From assembly GCF_003967015.1 (NCBI RefSeq), contig NZ_AP017560.1:2604001-2668000 (forward strand): a stretch of 64,000 nucleotides of DNA, in the 5' to 3' direction. Position 1 is the stretch's first letter; each line of letters opens with the position of its first letter. Origin of the DNA: Pseudanabaena sp. ABRG5-3. Its GTDB lineage: Bacteria; Cyanobacteriota; Cyanobacteriia; Pseudanabaenales; Pseudanabaenaceae. The notes below the pieces were generated by a model. The model was not told the DNA's origin and did not search any database. It saw only the letters and a program-made list of their open reading frames with translations. Positions 1 to 8,285 of the stretch are shown here, piece by piece. The translations under genes were made by a program, and so were the position numbers.

Positions 1-1288
1 TCTCTGCCTTCCTATCTTTGCGTCTTGGTAAGACAGCATAACGAAATATAGCTTGGATTAGATTTACGCGATCGCTATCTCTCTTCATAGCTTCATAAAT
101 AAAGTTCAGCCAATTTGGACATTGAGCCTTAAGGTCAAACTTATAAGGGCGTAGCTGTGTAATGCGATCAACTGGATTGTGAGAAGGTTTAAAGGTATCT
201 GATACTGCGTCGAAAGTACCATTGATAAACGAGATTTTACCAAATGGACTCCAGAGATTATCTTTAACCATCAAACGCGACTTTAACTGTCTAACTACAG
301 ATGTAATAATTCCAGAGTTACGTTTTTTCCAGTTCTGAGCATCCATAAATCGCATCAAAGCTTCTTCAAACTCTTCCAGCGTAGATAATTTCCAATGAGT
401 CCCTTGCCACTCATACCAACCGATCAGAGGTCTATAAGCCCATGCATCTTTAAGGACAGTAAAAGCCATAACTGCCTGCACATGAGGTTCAGGTTCGGAG
501 AGAGTAAGAGAATGCGTTGTTTTTTCTCCCGCTTCAGAGTCTTGTTGTTTCTTGACTTTATAAGGAGTGAGACAAGCCTCTTTTGCCAATAGTTTTAATG
601 CATCGATACCATGCCTAACTACAAAATCATCTAGTCCATTCTTAGAGCCATCAATTTCATTAGGTAACAGCACTAGATAAGGACTAGCGCCTTGTTGGGT
701 GAGTGTATAAGCTCTTTTAGCTAAAGCAACTTGAACAAGGCTTTTCTCAATAATGTCCGAATCGAAACATTGGTAAACTTTGCGATTTCTATAGTCAACG
801 ACATCAAGTTCAGGTAACTGGCGAGATGTTTGTAATTTTTTGTCTCCATTGCGATCGCAACTATCAACCCATCCGTCAACCCCACCGAAATCGATCACTG
901 CTAACCCATTAGCACAGCCACAATCACCTTTCTTTTCTCCCTCTGTTTCCCATAGATCTATCTTTGTCGATTTAGTTGCCTTTTCCCAATCAGGATATAG
1001 CCTTGAAAAATAGGGACGGCAACCTTCTCCCTTTGGACTTAGATACTTAGGGCTATCATCAGTTTTGCGATCGCCCCAATCAGGTTTAATTCGGTAAAAT
1101 CGCTGACCATCTTTCTTTAAATAAGGCTTACCAGAAGGATCGCAGTAATTTAGGATTAGTCCTGAAACAATGTATCCCGCAAGTTCTCTAGCCGTATCCT
1201 GATCAGCAGAGAAATGTCCAGCTATATCCATTTGTCTTGGAGTTAGACCTGAGCTTGTTAGATCGGCTTCGTGTTTTGGAGTCAGCAT
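1..1288 (-). CDS. DUF3854-type primase/replication protein of an integrated element (partial, C-terminus off window)
   Basis: I read an open frame without stops from the ATG at 1288 to the left edge (429 codons). The N-terminal part resembles the DUF3854 (TOPRIM-like) domain of cyanobacterial plasmid and integrative-element primases: FFRIKPDWG-like text (RFYRIKPDWGD), then ETEGEKKGDC and VIDFGGVDGW, which look like the metal-binding acidic loop and following strand. The last visible stretch (IFRYAVLPRRKDR) fits the start of a D5/P4-type helicase region that would lie outside the window. Its start codon overlaps the stop of the upstream HTH gene by one base (TAATG), so the two are translationally coupled. 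The role is inferred to be replication of the excised element. Family assignment is moderate; that it is coding is near certain. Confidence 0.75.
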   Translation of the reverse strand, partial: MLTPKHEADLTSSGLTPRQMDIAGHFSADQDTARELAGYIVSGLILNYCDPSGKPYLKKDGQRFYRIKPDWGDRKTDDSPKYLSPKGEGCRPYFSRLYPDWEKATKSTKIDLWETEGEKKGDCGCANGLAVIDFGGVDGWVDSCDRNGDKKLQTSRQLPELDVVDYRNRKVYQCFDSDIIEKSLVQVALAKRAYTLTQQGASPYLVLLPNEIDGSKNGLDDFVVRHGIDALKLLAKEACLTPYKVKKQQDSEAGEKTTHSLTLSEPEPHVQAVMAFTVLKDAWAYRPLIGWYEWQGTHWKLSTLEEFEEALMRFMDAQNWKKRNSGIITSVVRQLKSRLMVKDNLWSPFGKISFINGTFDAVSDTFKPSHNPVDRITQLRPYKFDLKAQCPNWLNFIYEAMKRDSDRVNLIQAIFRYAVLPRRKDRKAE

Positions 1289-1545
1289 TATGCTTTCCTC
1301 CTGCCTTGATTAGAAGGTAGCGATCGCATATAAAAATCAATCGCTTTTTGATGATGCTCAGGCTGACCACGATTTGCTAGCCAGTCCAAAATTAAAGACA
1401 GGTTATACAGCACACAGCGAGAGTTCACCCTTTGCCAGTGAATCCCCTCAATCCAATCACCCTGCAAGCGATATTTCTTAAATGTGGAGTTTGATAGTCC
1501 TGTTGCCTTACACAGAGACTTCTTTGTACAAAATTGGGTATCCAT
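1288..1545 (-). CDS. Small excisionase-like helix-turn-helix protein
   Basis: An 85-residue protein with an N-terminal HTH of the type seen in excisionases and small element-borne regulators: KKSLCKATGLSNSTFKKYR followed by a wing-like stretch (GIHWQRVNSRCVLYN) and LILDWLANRG. It lies between integrase and primase on the same strand and is coupled to the primase by a one-base overlap. By position it could be the directionality factor (Xis) or an activator of the replication gene. The sequence does not decide between them. One near copy of the GATAGTC motif found upstream of the integrase lies within its coding region (about 1490-1500). Confidence 0.7.
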   Translation of the reverse strand: MDTQFCTKKSLCKATGLSNSTFKKYRLQGDWIEGIHWQRVNSRCVLYNLSLILDWLANRGQPEHHQKAIDFYMRSLPSNQGRRKA

Positions 1546-1638
1546 AGACTTTTTAATCTATTTACAGATACCCATTTTTCAAACAAACTTCATAGCGGTC
1601 TATAAGACAGAACAAAGACAGGTAATGTAACAAAATCG

Positions 1639-2442
1639 TTACAATTTTATACCAAACCCTTTAGGAATTTTGATGTGTTTTCCCGTAGTGAATATTTCGC
1701 CGCTTGGCATTAGGTATCTAGACTGAATGCTAGGATTTTTCTCTACTAGACAATTAAAACTAGATAACTTTCTTAGATAAGGCTCCCAGTAGTCCATCCT
1801 AAAACGCTTATTTTGCTCAGCCAGACGATAAGCCCATGTGTGAATTAAATGATGAAAATCATGTTTAAAATCAAAATCTGCGGCTGGACTTTCTCTAAAT
1901 TTGACCTTGGGTATCTTAATACTGGGATCTTTTCTTTGATGTGCTAATGTCTTTGTTGATAGTGAATATTTTGAGATTGATGTAGATTGATACCGAACCT
2001 TGTCAGTTTTACTAACTATTTTGGGCGTACCATCTGGAATACCTCGATTCCTCAAATCCTCTAGACATGATGATGATTGTAAAAACAGCCATAGCCATAA
2101 GTGATTAAACTCACATATGGGGAACGTATTTTTACAACTTTGTGAGTACTGACTCAGTTGCAGACAGATACAAAGTTGATGAATTGAAATCTCTGCTTTT
2201 GCCTTGGATAGGCTTCTATCTCGATTACTTAGAGGGTTTCTATCAATAAACCAGTAATGAGCTAGCCATTTAGCTTCGTCTCTATATGCCAAATTTATAG
2301 ACTCTAATAATTCTTCCTCTGCTTTAGACGATGGAATATACCAAGAATAATAGTTGTGTAGTAGCGTATAAGGCATCTGATAGAAGAAATCTAAAGCAGC
2401 TTTTAGATTTATTTGTGGCGGAATCTCTGGATATATCAACAT
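1639..2442 (-). CDS. Hypothetical protein of the integrated element
   Basis: A 267-residue protein I do not recognise. It starts 14 bases after the integrase stop, on the same strand, so it is probably co-transcribed. It is rich in aromatic residues and Lys/Arg, and has no signal peptide, no clear membrane segment and no recognisable catalytic motif. The C-terminal half is basic (KIPKVKFRES, KHIKIPKGFGIKL), which would suit nucleic-acid or protein binding, but that is speculation. No Shine-Dalgarno sequence is evident. Location between integrase and excisionase-like gene argues for an element-specific role. Confidence 0.6.
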   Translation of the reverse strand: MLIYPEIPPQINLKAALDFFYQMPYTLLHNYYSWYIPSSKAEEELLESINLAYRDEAKWLAHYWFIDRNPLSNRDRSLSKAKAEISIHQLCICLQLSQYSQSCKNTFPICEFNHLWLWLFLQSSSCLEDLRNRGIPDGTPKIVSKTDKVRYQSTSISKYSLSTKTLAHQRKDPSIKIPKVKFRESPAADFDFKHDFHHLIHTWAYRLAEQNKRFRMDYWEPYLRKLSSFNCLVEKNPSIQSRYLMPSGEIFTTGKHIKIPKGFGIKL

Positions 2443-2456
2443 ATCAAATAAACTAG

Positions 2457-3617
2457 TTACAACTCTGGTACAGCAAGGCTACGCAAATGAGCAGCATAGT
2501 GACGGTAAATAATTTCTGGAGAGTTACCAACCCACTTAGCTACATCTTTAACTTCAATATGAGCATCAAGACACAGCGTAATAAATGAGTGTCTTGTTTG
2601 ATATGGCTTGCGATACTCAATCCCACAACTTTCTAAAACTCTTCGCCAAGCCACGTTTGCAAAGTTGTTAACCCGAATAAATCCACCTTCTTTCGCAGGG
2701 AAAACAAAGTCATTCGGTTTAGCCTCTTCTGGCTTGTGTACAGTCAGAATTTCTCGCAGTTGGTTGTTAATTGGGAAATCGCGTTTTTCTTGAGTCTTTA
2801 ATCCATCTTTGACTGTAGGCTGATAGCCTACACCAAATACAACAGCCTGTCTAAACTTAACGACACTGTTATCAAAATCAATATGTTTCCATTGCAGTCC
2901 GATCGCTTCACTCGGTCTACAACCTGTAAAAAAGCAAAACTGGACATAGGCTGTGTAATAGCGATAGTGAGGATGCTTTGCAAAAGCCTCAATAATCTGG
3001 TCGCGCTCTTCCCTTGTGAAAGGCGTAATATCATTCTCTTCACCACGCTGATTTTTAGGCAACTTTATTTCAGATGCCATATCTAAAAATAGGTTTTCAG
3101 TGATTAGTCCTGATTTCATACCCCATTTACAACAAGCGTTGATTTGTACGATCAAACGTTTAGCTGCATTAGGCGGCTTATTAGCAATGATCCAATCTCG
3201 AATCATTACGGAGTCTTTTAAATTTTGTGATGGCAAAAGTGCGATCGCACGGGTAAATCCTGCGTATTGATTGCCAATAGTACTAGGAGAGGCGATCGGC
3301 TTCTTGAAATCCATATATTTTTCCCATAGCTCACCAAGATTTAGCGCAGTTTGACTATCCTTGATAGTCAAAGGTTTTAAATGAGTGGGGCGATATTTGT
3401 CTAATGTGTAGTCAAATCTCTCAAGAACAATATCAGACTCGATCTCCTGAGCCTTAGCCTCTGCAATTTTACGATTAATCTTAGTATCGGCAAGTCCAAG
3501 AGCTAAGTACTTCTGCTTACCATCAAACACTTGTCTTGGTAATCTCAGCCTCAATCGTTCCCGAAATGACTCAACACTAACTGTACCCCAGCTTTGACGG
3601 GTTTTAGATGTGTACAT
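2457..3617 (-). CDS. Tyrosine recombinase/phage-type integrase with DUF3596-like arm-binding domain
   Basis: A 386-residue site-specific recombinase. The N-terminal ~70 residues (FRERLRLRLPRQVFDGKQKY, then ALGLADTKINRKIAEAKAQ) look like the arm-type DNA-binding domain of DUF3596 integrases. A SAM-like core-binding domain follows. The catalytic domain shows the first Arg in FTGCRPSEAIGLQWKHIDF, the second Arg box in YQTRHSFITL, and the Tyr box near the end (WVGNSPEIIYRHYAAH). All expected catalytic boxes are present, so the enzyme looks intact. It lies 150 bases from the 3' end of a tRNA, the usual attachment site of such enzymes, and heads an apparent four-gene minus-strand unit. An inverted pair of the GATAGTCAAA motif lies inside its coding region at 3350-3372. 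Confidence 0.92.
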   Translation of the reverse strand: MYTSKTRQSWGTVSVESFRERLRLRLPRQVFDGKQKYLALGLADTKINRKIAEAKAQEIESDIVLERFDYTLDKYRPTHLKPLTIKDSQTALNLGELWEKYMDFKKPIASPSTIGNQYAGFTRAIALLPSQNLKDSVMIRDWIIANKPPNAAKRLIVQINACCKWGMKSGLITENLFLDMASEIKLPKNQRGEENDITPFTREERDQIIEAFAKHPHYRYYTAYVQFCFFTGCRPSEAIGLQWKHIDFDNSVVKFRQAVVFGVGYQPTVKDGLKTQEKRDFPINNQLREILTVHKPEEAKPNDFVFPAKEGGFIRVNNFANVAWRRVLESCGIEYRKPYQTRHSFITLCLDAHIEVKDVAKWVGNSPEIIYRHYAAHLRSLAVPEL

Positions 3618-3766
3618 AATCTTGACTATCGAATCGTTTGCTTATGAATATCATAGCAATTTTGATAGTCATTTGATAGTCAAAAACTGGCTAAATGTGT
3701 CCAAAAGTGTCTAACCGTGTAAGTGTTTACACGGTGTAAGTTACTTGTGGCGGCTTGTGTTGCTTA
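3618..3766. promoter_or_regulatory. Integrase promoter and candidate attachment/arm-site region
   Basis: This 149-base gap between integrase start and tRNA 3' end is dense in repeats. TTTGATAGTCA occurs as a tandem pair at 3661-3671 and 3672-3682, and once inverted at 3622-3630. The same motif forms an inverted pair at 3350-3372 inside the integrase gene. GTGT occurs at 3697, 3707 and 3717, i.e. at 10-base steps. A 9-base inverted repeat (ACCGTGTAA...TTACACGGT) spans 3714-3735. Such arrays are expected for integrase arm sites, Xis sites or a repressor operator; which of these it is cannot be told from sequence. Confidence 0.55.
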
Positions 3767-3838
3767 TCCAAGGTGTCGGAATTGAACCGACATATCAACG
3801 ATTATGAGTCGTTTGCTTTACCAGTCAGCCAACCTTGG
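3767..3838 (-). tRNA. tRNA with CAU anticodon, probably tRNA-Ile2 (lysidine-modified)
   Basis: The minus strand folds as a complete 72-nt cloverleaf. The acceptor stem is CCAAGGT/ACCTTGG with discriminator A; the D arm contains TGGTAAAGC; the anticodon stem is AACGA/TCGTT around loop CTCATAA; the T arm is GTCGG-TTCAATT-CCGAC. CCA is not encoded. The CAU anticodon could be Met or Ile2. The TGGCTGA..TGGTAAAGC D-arm and ACTCATAAT anticodon loop resemble chloroplast trnI-CAU, so I favour tRNA-Ile2. The 3' end faces the integrase, making it the likely attachment site of the element to its left. Confidence 0.85.
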
Positions 3839-3930
3839 TAATATTGTGATTATAACCGTAAGTATTATATGCTATCAAATAAGCTACCTTGCAGGTTGCC
3901 TAATAGCAATTATTAGCTAAACAGTTTGTA

Positions 3931-4680
3931 ATGGCAACAACTCGCCCCGAAAAGCCTGAAAAGCGTCTCCGCAAGAAAAAAAAGCCACCTAAGAAATTTA
4001 GACTTAGTTATAGTCTGCTGCTGCTATTAGCCATGGTAGTTGTCGGATCTATCGCTGGACTAGTGGCATATAGATTTGGCAAACAAGCCTTAGAGGGAGT
4101 TAATCCATCTCCTGCGGGGATTAAGCTACCCAAAGTTAGCCCTTCTCCGAAGCCTAAAGATTCACCCAAATCACCATCCAGCCAAGATGGTAAGACTTCT
4201 TTTTTTTTAGATGAAAATGAAGTTATCGCTGACATGAAATCTCGATCGCAGCAGGAACTAGGTGGACTGACTCGCCCAACTTATGTGGCAAAAGCAAATA
4301 TTAGCGATCGCAAAAAAATCTATACCAGAGTTGATCGTGCATATAACGCAATTCGCGAACCTCTAGCAATTTCCGCAAATGCTGATGAGCGAATTGCCGA
4401 AAGAATTGCACTATTACGTAAAACGGTCTATAGCCGTACCCGTTCTTATGAATATGAAAGCGAGCTGGCGTTAAATCAGCCCATCGCAAATAATGCCAGC
4501 ACTAGTATGCCCTTATTATCTACGCCAGTAGAAATAGATTCTATTCGCAGTCGATGGGAAGATCGTTATACACCATCAGGCAGTTCCAGTAAAAACGATA
4601 TGCAAATATCACCTAAGTCCACAAGTAGAGTCTTTATTCCTGAACAACAGCCATATAGTGCTGGGGTTAATCGACGTTAG
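3931..4680 (+). CDS. Hypothetical single-pass membrane protein
   Basis: A 249-residue protein with a very basic N-terminus (EKRLRKKKKPPKK), one hydrophobic segment at about residues 27-47 (SLLLLLAMVVVGSIAGLVAY), a Pro/Ser/Lys-rich linker, and a soluble domain of about 150 residues. The charge pattern suggests a cytoplasmic N-terminus and the bulk of the protein outside the membrane. I do not recognise the soluble domain. It stands alone, read away from the element boundary, and is closed by a strong hairpin terminator. Confidence 0.75.
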   Translation: MATTRPEKPEKRLRKKKKPPKKFRLSYSLLLLLAMVVVGSIAGLVAYRFGKQALEGVNPSPAGIKLPKVSPSPKPKDSPKSPSSQDGKTSFFLDENEVIADMKSRSQQELGGLTRPTYVAKANISDRKKIYTRVDRAYNAIREPLAISANADERIAERIALLRKTVYSRTRSYEYESELALNQPIANNASTSMPLLSTPVEIDSIRSRWEDRYTPSGSSSKNDMQISPKSTSRVFIPEQQPYSAGVNRR

Positions 4681-4681
4681 C

Positions 4682-4716
4682 TAAAGGCGGTGCTTTGCAC
4701 CGCCTTTAAGTTTTTT
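4682..4716 (+). terminator. Rho-independent terminator after the 3931-4680 gene
   Basis: A perfect hairpin (AAAGGCGGTGC, loop TTT, GCACCGCCTTT) is followed by AAG and six T residues. It lies between two convergent genes, and its T run overlaps the leuB stop codon. Confidence 0.8.
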
Positions 4717-5797
4717 AGATTGCGGTTAGTAGCGCTTCGCCCATTGCCACACATCCCAATCTTTCACAACCATCAGCCATGATGTCGCCTGTCCGTTTAC
4801 CCGCATCAAGGACTTTATTTACTGCCGCCTCGATCGCATCCGCAGCAGCACCTTCATTAAAGGCATAGCGCAACATCATCGCCGCACTCAAAACCTGTGC
4901 CAAGGGATTTGCTAAATCTTTACCTGCAATGTCAGGTGCAGAACCATGCACAGGTTCAAATACCCCTGGTGTACCTGCAACTCCAAGGCTAGCCGAGGGC
5001 AACATGCCGATACTACCCGTCAGCATTGCCGCCGCATCGGAGAGGATATCGCCAAAGAGGTTGCTGGTGAGGATTACGTCAAATTGCTTAGGATTGCGGA
5101 TAATCTGCATTGTGGCGTTATCAACATACATATGCGATAGTTTCACATCAGGATAGTCGGCAGAAATAGCAGTTACACGCTCGCGCCATAGCTGCGACAC
5201 ATCCAATACGTTTGACTTATCAACAGAGACGACGGAACCACGACGTTTTTGAGCTGCTTCAAAGCCAACTTTGGCAATGCGATCGATTTCTGGCTCGGTA
5301 TAGACCATCGTATTGAAGCCACGACGCACACCATTTTCATCGGCGACAATTCCCTTGGGCTTACCAAAGTAAATGCCACCTGTGAGTTCACGCACTACTA
5401 AAATATCTACGCCTTCGACCACTTCACGCTTTAAAGTCGAAGCATCAATTAATTGAGGCAAAATTTGAGCAGGACGTAAGTTGGCGAATAATTCCATTCC
5501 ACCTCGTAAGCCTAGTAATGCTTGTTCAGGGCGTAAATGCGATGGCATTGAGTCCCACTTATCACCACCTACGGCTGCAAGCAAAACTGCATCGCTATTT
5601 TTACATGATTGCAGTGTTTCATCGGGCAGTGGGTGTCCCGTGGCATCGATCGCTGCTCCACCGATTAAAGCCGTCTCAAAGGAAAAAGTCAGATCAAATT
5701 TGGGAGCGATCGCCTGAAGCACCGCCACGGCAACCTTCATAATTTCAGGACCAATTCCGTCCCCAGGCAAAAGCGTAATCTTATAGTTTTTAGACAT
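4715..5797 (-). CDS. leuB: 3-isopropylmalate dehydrogenase
   Basis: A 360-residue enzyme of leucine biosynthesis that oxidatively decarboxylates 3-isopropylmalate with NAD. It begins with [15 protein letters not shown], the N-terminal signature of the isocitrate/isopropylmalate dehydrogenase family, and contains [19 protein letters not shown] and the metal/substrate signature [19 protein letters not shown] near residue 240. Length matches the family. No other leucine gene is adjacent, so it stands alone as is common in cyanobacteria. Confidence 0.96.
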   Translation of the reverse strand: MSKNYKITLLPGDGIGPEIMKVAVAVLQAIAPKFDLTFSFETALIGGAAIDATGHPLPDETLQSCKNSDAVLLAAVGGDKWDSMPSHLRPEQALLGLRGGMELFANLRPAQILPQLIDASTLKREVVEGVDILVVRELTGGIYFGKPKGIVADENGVRRGFNTMVYTEPEIDRIAKVGFEAAQKRRGSVVSVDKSNVLDVSQLWRERVTAISADYPDVKLSHMYVDNATMQIIRNPKQFDVILTSNLFGDILSDAAAMLTGSIGMLPSASLGVAGTPGVFEPVHGSAPDIAGKDLANPLAQVLSAAMMLRYAFNEGAAADAIEAAVNKVLDAGKRTGDIMADGCERLGCVAMGEALLTAI

Positions 5798-5898
5798 TAC
5801 AACATCAAAATATCAAGACAGATTTCTTAAAATACCATTTTCGGTTTACCGATAACCGAAATCGTCAATGGCTCTGCCTCTTTACTTTCTAGCTATAA

Positions 5899-6018
5899 TT
5901 CAACGTCAGTTCGACGAATGCGGAAAATGGGGAAAATCGCTAAGCGATTTTCCCCATTTTCCGCTATTTGCGCGGCGCTTCGCGCCGCGCAAATAGCGTT
6001 ATCGAACTCACGTTAATT
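5899..6018. repeat. MITE-like element with two internal palindromes
   Basis: About 120 bases bounded by inverted ends (CAACGTCAGTTCG on the left; CGAACTCACGTTAATT on the right, same motif on the other strand). Inside are two long hairpins. One spans 5920-5964 with 21-base arms; the other spans 5963-5997 with a GC-rich stem and loop TTC. The end motif recurs at 30571-30720. There is no coding capacity, so any mobility would depend on a transposase elsewhere. Confidence 0.7.
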
Positions 6019-6028
6019 CAATACACAT

Positions 6029-6065
6029 AAAAAAGAGGGGGACGCGATGCGTCCCCCTCTTTTTT
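6029..6065 (-). terminator. Terminator of the DUF4912 gene
   Basis: A perfect 17-base hairpin (AAAAAAGAGGGGGACGC, loop GAT) ends in six T residues on the minus strand just after the stop codon at 6074. By symmetry it could also work on the plus strand. Confidence 0.8.
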
Positions 6066-6073
6066 ATAGTATT

Positions 6074-7354
6074 TTAGCTAATCCATTCAGGAATTGCTTC
6101 TTCTTTAGTGTTAGTACGACGCTCAAGGGTTTGACGCTCGAACTTCATGTGGATAGCGCGATTTTGTTCGCCATCTGCCGCCACAGCAAAGATTGGATAA
6201 TCTTGGATACCGTCTTGGAAAGAAGTGTGGAAGCGGAATGTACCGTCAGCATTGAGTTTGATTGGGCGACCACCAATGGTGACAGAGGCATCAGGCTCAG
6301 TTGCACCATAAACAATCAACTCAGCATCGGCAACTAACCAGAACTGGCGAGGACGTATGGGCGCTTCGCTAGAGAAGAAACTGTAGCTAGATTCCATACC
6401 AATGCCAGAGTAGTTGATACCGCTAGCACTGAGCGCACCTGCTGCACCCGCAAACAATCCTGCACCTGATGGGAAGATGTAGGAGCTAATGGATTCAGGA
6501 ACCATACCAATTCCAGACTCATGCTGCATAGAGCCATAGAGTGAACCAGAAATACGTTGAATTTCAGCTTCGCGAGCGATGTTGAAGATTTCGTCGTAGG
6601 AGGTATCGGTGGTAGTTGTTGTTTCTTCAGGAGCAGGTGCTGCTTTCTTCGCTGGAGGAACCAATGTGAAGAAGGTCTGACCTTTGAGGGTTTGATCCCA
6701 AGGCACGGTAATAAAGTTATCTTCCACCCATTCCGATGGGAATACAGGAGGAACATGGACAACCTTAGAGCGAGTTAGGACTAACCAACGACCATCGGCA
6801 CAACGGTAGCCAAGCTCAGCTACATAGTCGCGATCGCTAATGGGAATAGGCAAATACCATTCACGAGCAAGCTCGTCGCTATTGTATTCCTGTAAGTTGT
6901 TAGGAGTTTGGTAGTCTAAGTTCACATCAGTGGCATCGTATAGACGCAAAGCCAACTGTTGTCCACCTTGCTTTCTCAACTCTTCTTTATGAGCATTAGG
7001 CACATCCCAATATACATAAGCCCATTGGGGATCGCGTGGCAATAATACGATACGGCTCTCACCGTAACCTGTGGGGAGATCGCCAATGCTCTTATCAATA
7101 GCGGCAAGTGCCTCTAAGTTTTCCTCTGTTTCTTCACTACCCAAATTAAACTTTGATGCTTCCACGATTTCTTGTGTCTCCGAGTTACTGCTATCTGTGG
7201 TTGAGTCTGCGCCTTGAGCGGAAAGAATGGTTTGGATATCAGCTAGTAGCTGAGATTTTCGCATTCGACTATAGCGAGAAATCTCTAGCTCTGCTGCTAC
7301 TTTACGAAGTTGACGCAAGGTCATCTCTTCTAGGGGAGGACGTTCCCTCGCCAT
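6074..7354 (-). CDS. DUF4912 domain protein with N-terminal Rho-N/SAP-like segment
   Basis: A 426-residue cytoplasmic protein. Residues 1-45 (MTLRQLRKVAAELEISRYSR, RKSQLLADI) form the Rho N-terminal/SAP-like helix-extension-helix motif often linked to nucleic-acid binding. The middle holds the DUF4912 domain (LPRDPQWAYVYWDVPNAHKE, LRLYDATDV), with a second similar sandwich-like segment near the C-terminus (ELIVYGATEPDASVTIGGRP). I chose the ATG at 7354 because GGAGG lies 8 bases upstream; an upstream TTG at 7369 would place that ribosome site inside the gene. The function is unknown. It is divergent from psb27. Confidence 0.88.
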   Translation of the reverse strand: MARERPPLEEMTLRQLRKVAAELEISRYSRMRKSQLLADIQTILSAQGADSTTDSSNSETQEIVEASKFNLGSEETEENLEALAAIDKSIGDLPTGYGESRIVLLPRDPQWAYVYWDVPNAHKEELRKQGGQQLALRLYDATDVNLDYQTPNNLQEYNSDELAREWYLPIPISDRDYVAELGYRCADGRWLVLTRSKVVHVPPVFPSEWVEDNFITVPWDQTLKGQTFFTLVPPAKKAAPAPEETTTTTDTSYDEIFNIAREAEIQRISGSLYGSMQHESGIGMVPESISSYIFPSGAGLFAGAAGALSASGINYSGIGMESSYSFFSSEAPIRPRQFWLVADAELIVYGATEPDASVTIGGRPIKLNADGTFRFHTSFQDGIQDYPIFAVAADGEQNRAIHMKFERQTLERRTNTKEEAIPEWIS

Positions 7355-7698
7355 ACAATTAACCTCCAACTGCTGGTAATAATGTCTAACTCATGATCTA
7401 AATGAGTCTTTAGACTGTAGCTACATCCATTTTGCCAAAATTTTCTGAATGGTCAATGGCTGAAAAGTATATCTTCTGCTGGTTTTAGCTAATTTATTGA
7501 GGCTTTCAAGTACAAATACTTAGCTAAAACCAAATACCTGTCATTGTTGTGGCGATTATGGCAGTTAATTTGACAGGGGATCATAATGTTATGGTTTCAT
7601 AACATTATGATCCCCTCCTTTGGATACTGGGGGAGGTTGTCCCAAAAGCCATAAGATTAAATGGACAACAAAATGTGTAATTTCATAAACTTATTAAT
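7355..7698. promoter_or_regulatory. Divergent intergenic region with an 18-base inverted repeat
   Basis: This 344-base gap holds the promoters of the DUF4912 gene and psb27. A perfect inverted repeat, GGGGATCATAATGTTATG with loop GTTT, covers 7576-7615. It has no T run and is AT-rich in the middle, so it looks more like an operator or structured leader than a terminator. I see no coding sequence here. Confidence 0.5.
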
Positions 7699-8217
7699 AT
7701 GAAGGCAGAATACGGGTCTTTATTTGGTGCTTTAAATAAATCTTTAAAAGTTTACTTAAAGAGCTTTTGCCGCTCAGCGATCGCATTCGCGTTGGTAGCG
7801 TTAGTAGTAATCGGTAGTTTTGCGCCAGAAGCAAATGCAGGCTTGTTCTCTCGAAGTGATGTATTAACTACTAAGGAAATTAAAACCCTCGTTAATGCAG
7901 GTTTGACTGGCAATTATGTCGCTGATACGACGGATACAATCAAAACCCTCCGTGAAGCAATTAATTTGCCTGAAAATGCCGATAATCGTGCGGCAGTAAA
8001 GACATCCGCTAGATATAAGATCAATGCCTATGTGTCGCGTTATCGTGCTGATCGCGAAAAAAATGGGTTTTATTCCTATACAACGATGTTGACTGCTTTA
8101 AATACCTTGGCAGGCTATTACAATGGCACAACCAAACGTGCTGTTCCTGCAAAAGTACGCGATCGACTACTTCAAGAGTTTGATCGTGCTGAAGCTGCTC
8201 TTGCTCAAGGGCGTTAG
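7699..8217 (+). CDS. psb27: Photosystem II assembly protein Psb27-like
   Basis: A 172-residue protein. Psb27 binds CP43 on the lumenal side of photosystem II during assembly and repair. The C-terminal ~110 residues match the family pattern: LTGNYVADTTDTIKTLREAI, then INAYVSRYRADREKNGF, TTMLTALNTLAGYYN, and RLLQEFDRAEAALAQG. The N-terminus is a long signal peptide (hydrophobic 26-42, ending APEANA). Unlike the usual cyanobacterial protein there is no lipobox cysteine at the cleavage site; ANA-GLF looks like a signal peptidase I site. The mature protein would be soluble in the lumen. Confidence 0.88.
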   Translation: MKAEYGSLFGALNKSLKVYLKSFCRSAIAFALVALVVIGSFAPEANAGLFSRSDVLTTKEIKTLVNAGLTGNYVADTTDTIKTLREAINLPENADNRAAVKTSARYKINAYVSRYRADREKNGFYSYTTMLTALNTLAGYYNGTTKRAVPAKVRDRLLQEFDRAEAALAQGR

Positions 8218-8227
8218 TTTTATACCA

Positions 8228-8260
8228 TTTGAGAAACGATGCCTTGCGTCGTTTCTCAAA
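8228..8260 (+). terminator. Possible terminator after psb27
   Basis: A 12-base inverted repeat (TTTGAGAAACGA) with a 9-base loop lies 10 bases after the psb27 stop. No T run follows, so termination is uncertain. Confidence 0.4.
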
Positions 8261-8285
8261 ACTGATAGTGTAGGGGTGACAAACA

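Noticed and set aside
3767-3838. tRNA read as initiator tRNA-fMet
   Set aside because: It has a C1-G72 pair, not the unpaired first position of bacterial initiators, and lacks the three G-C pairs in the anticodon stem.
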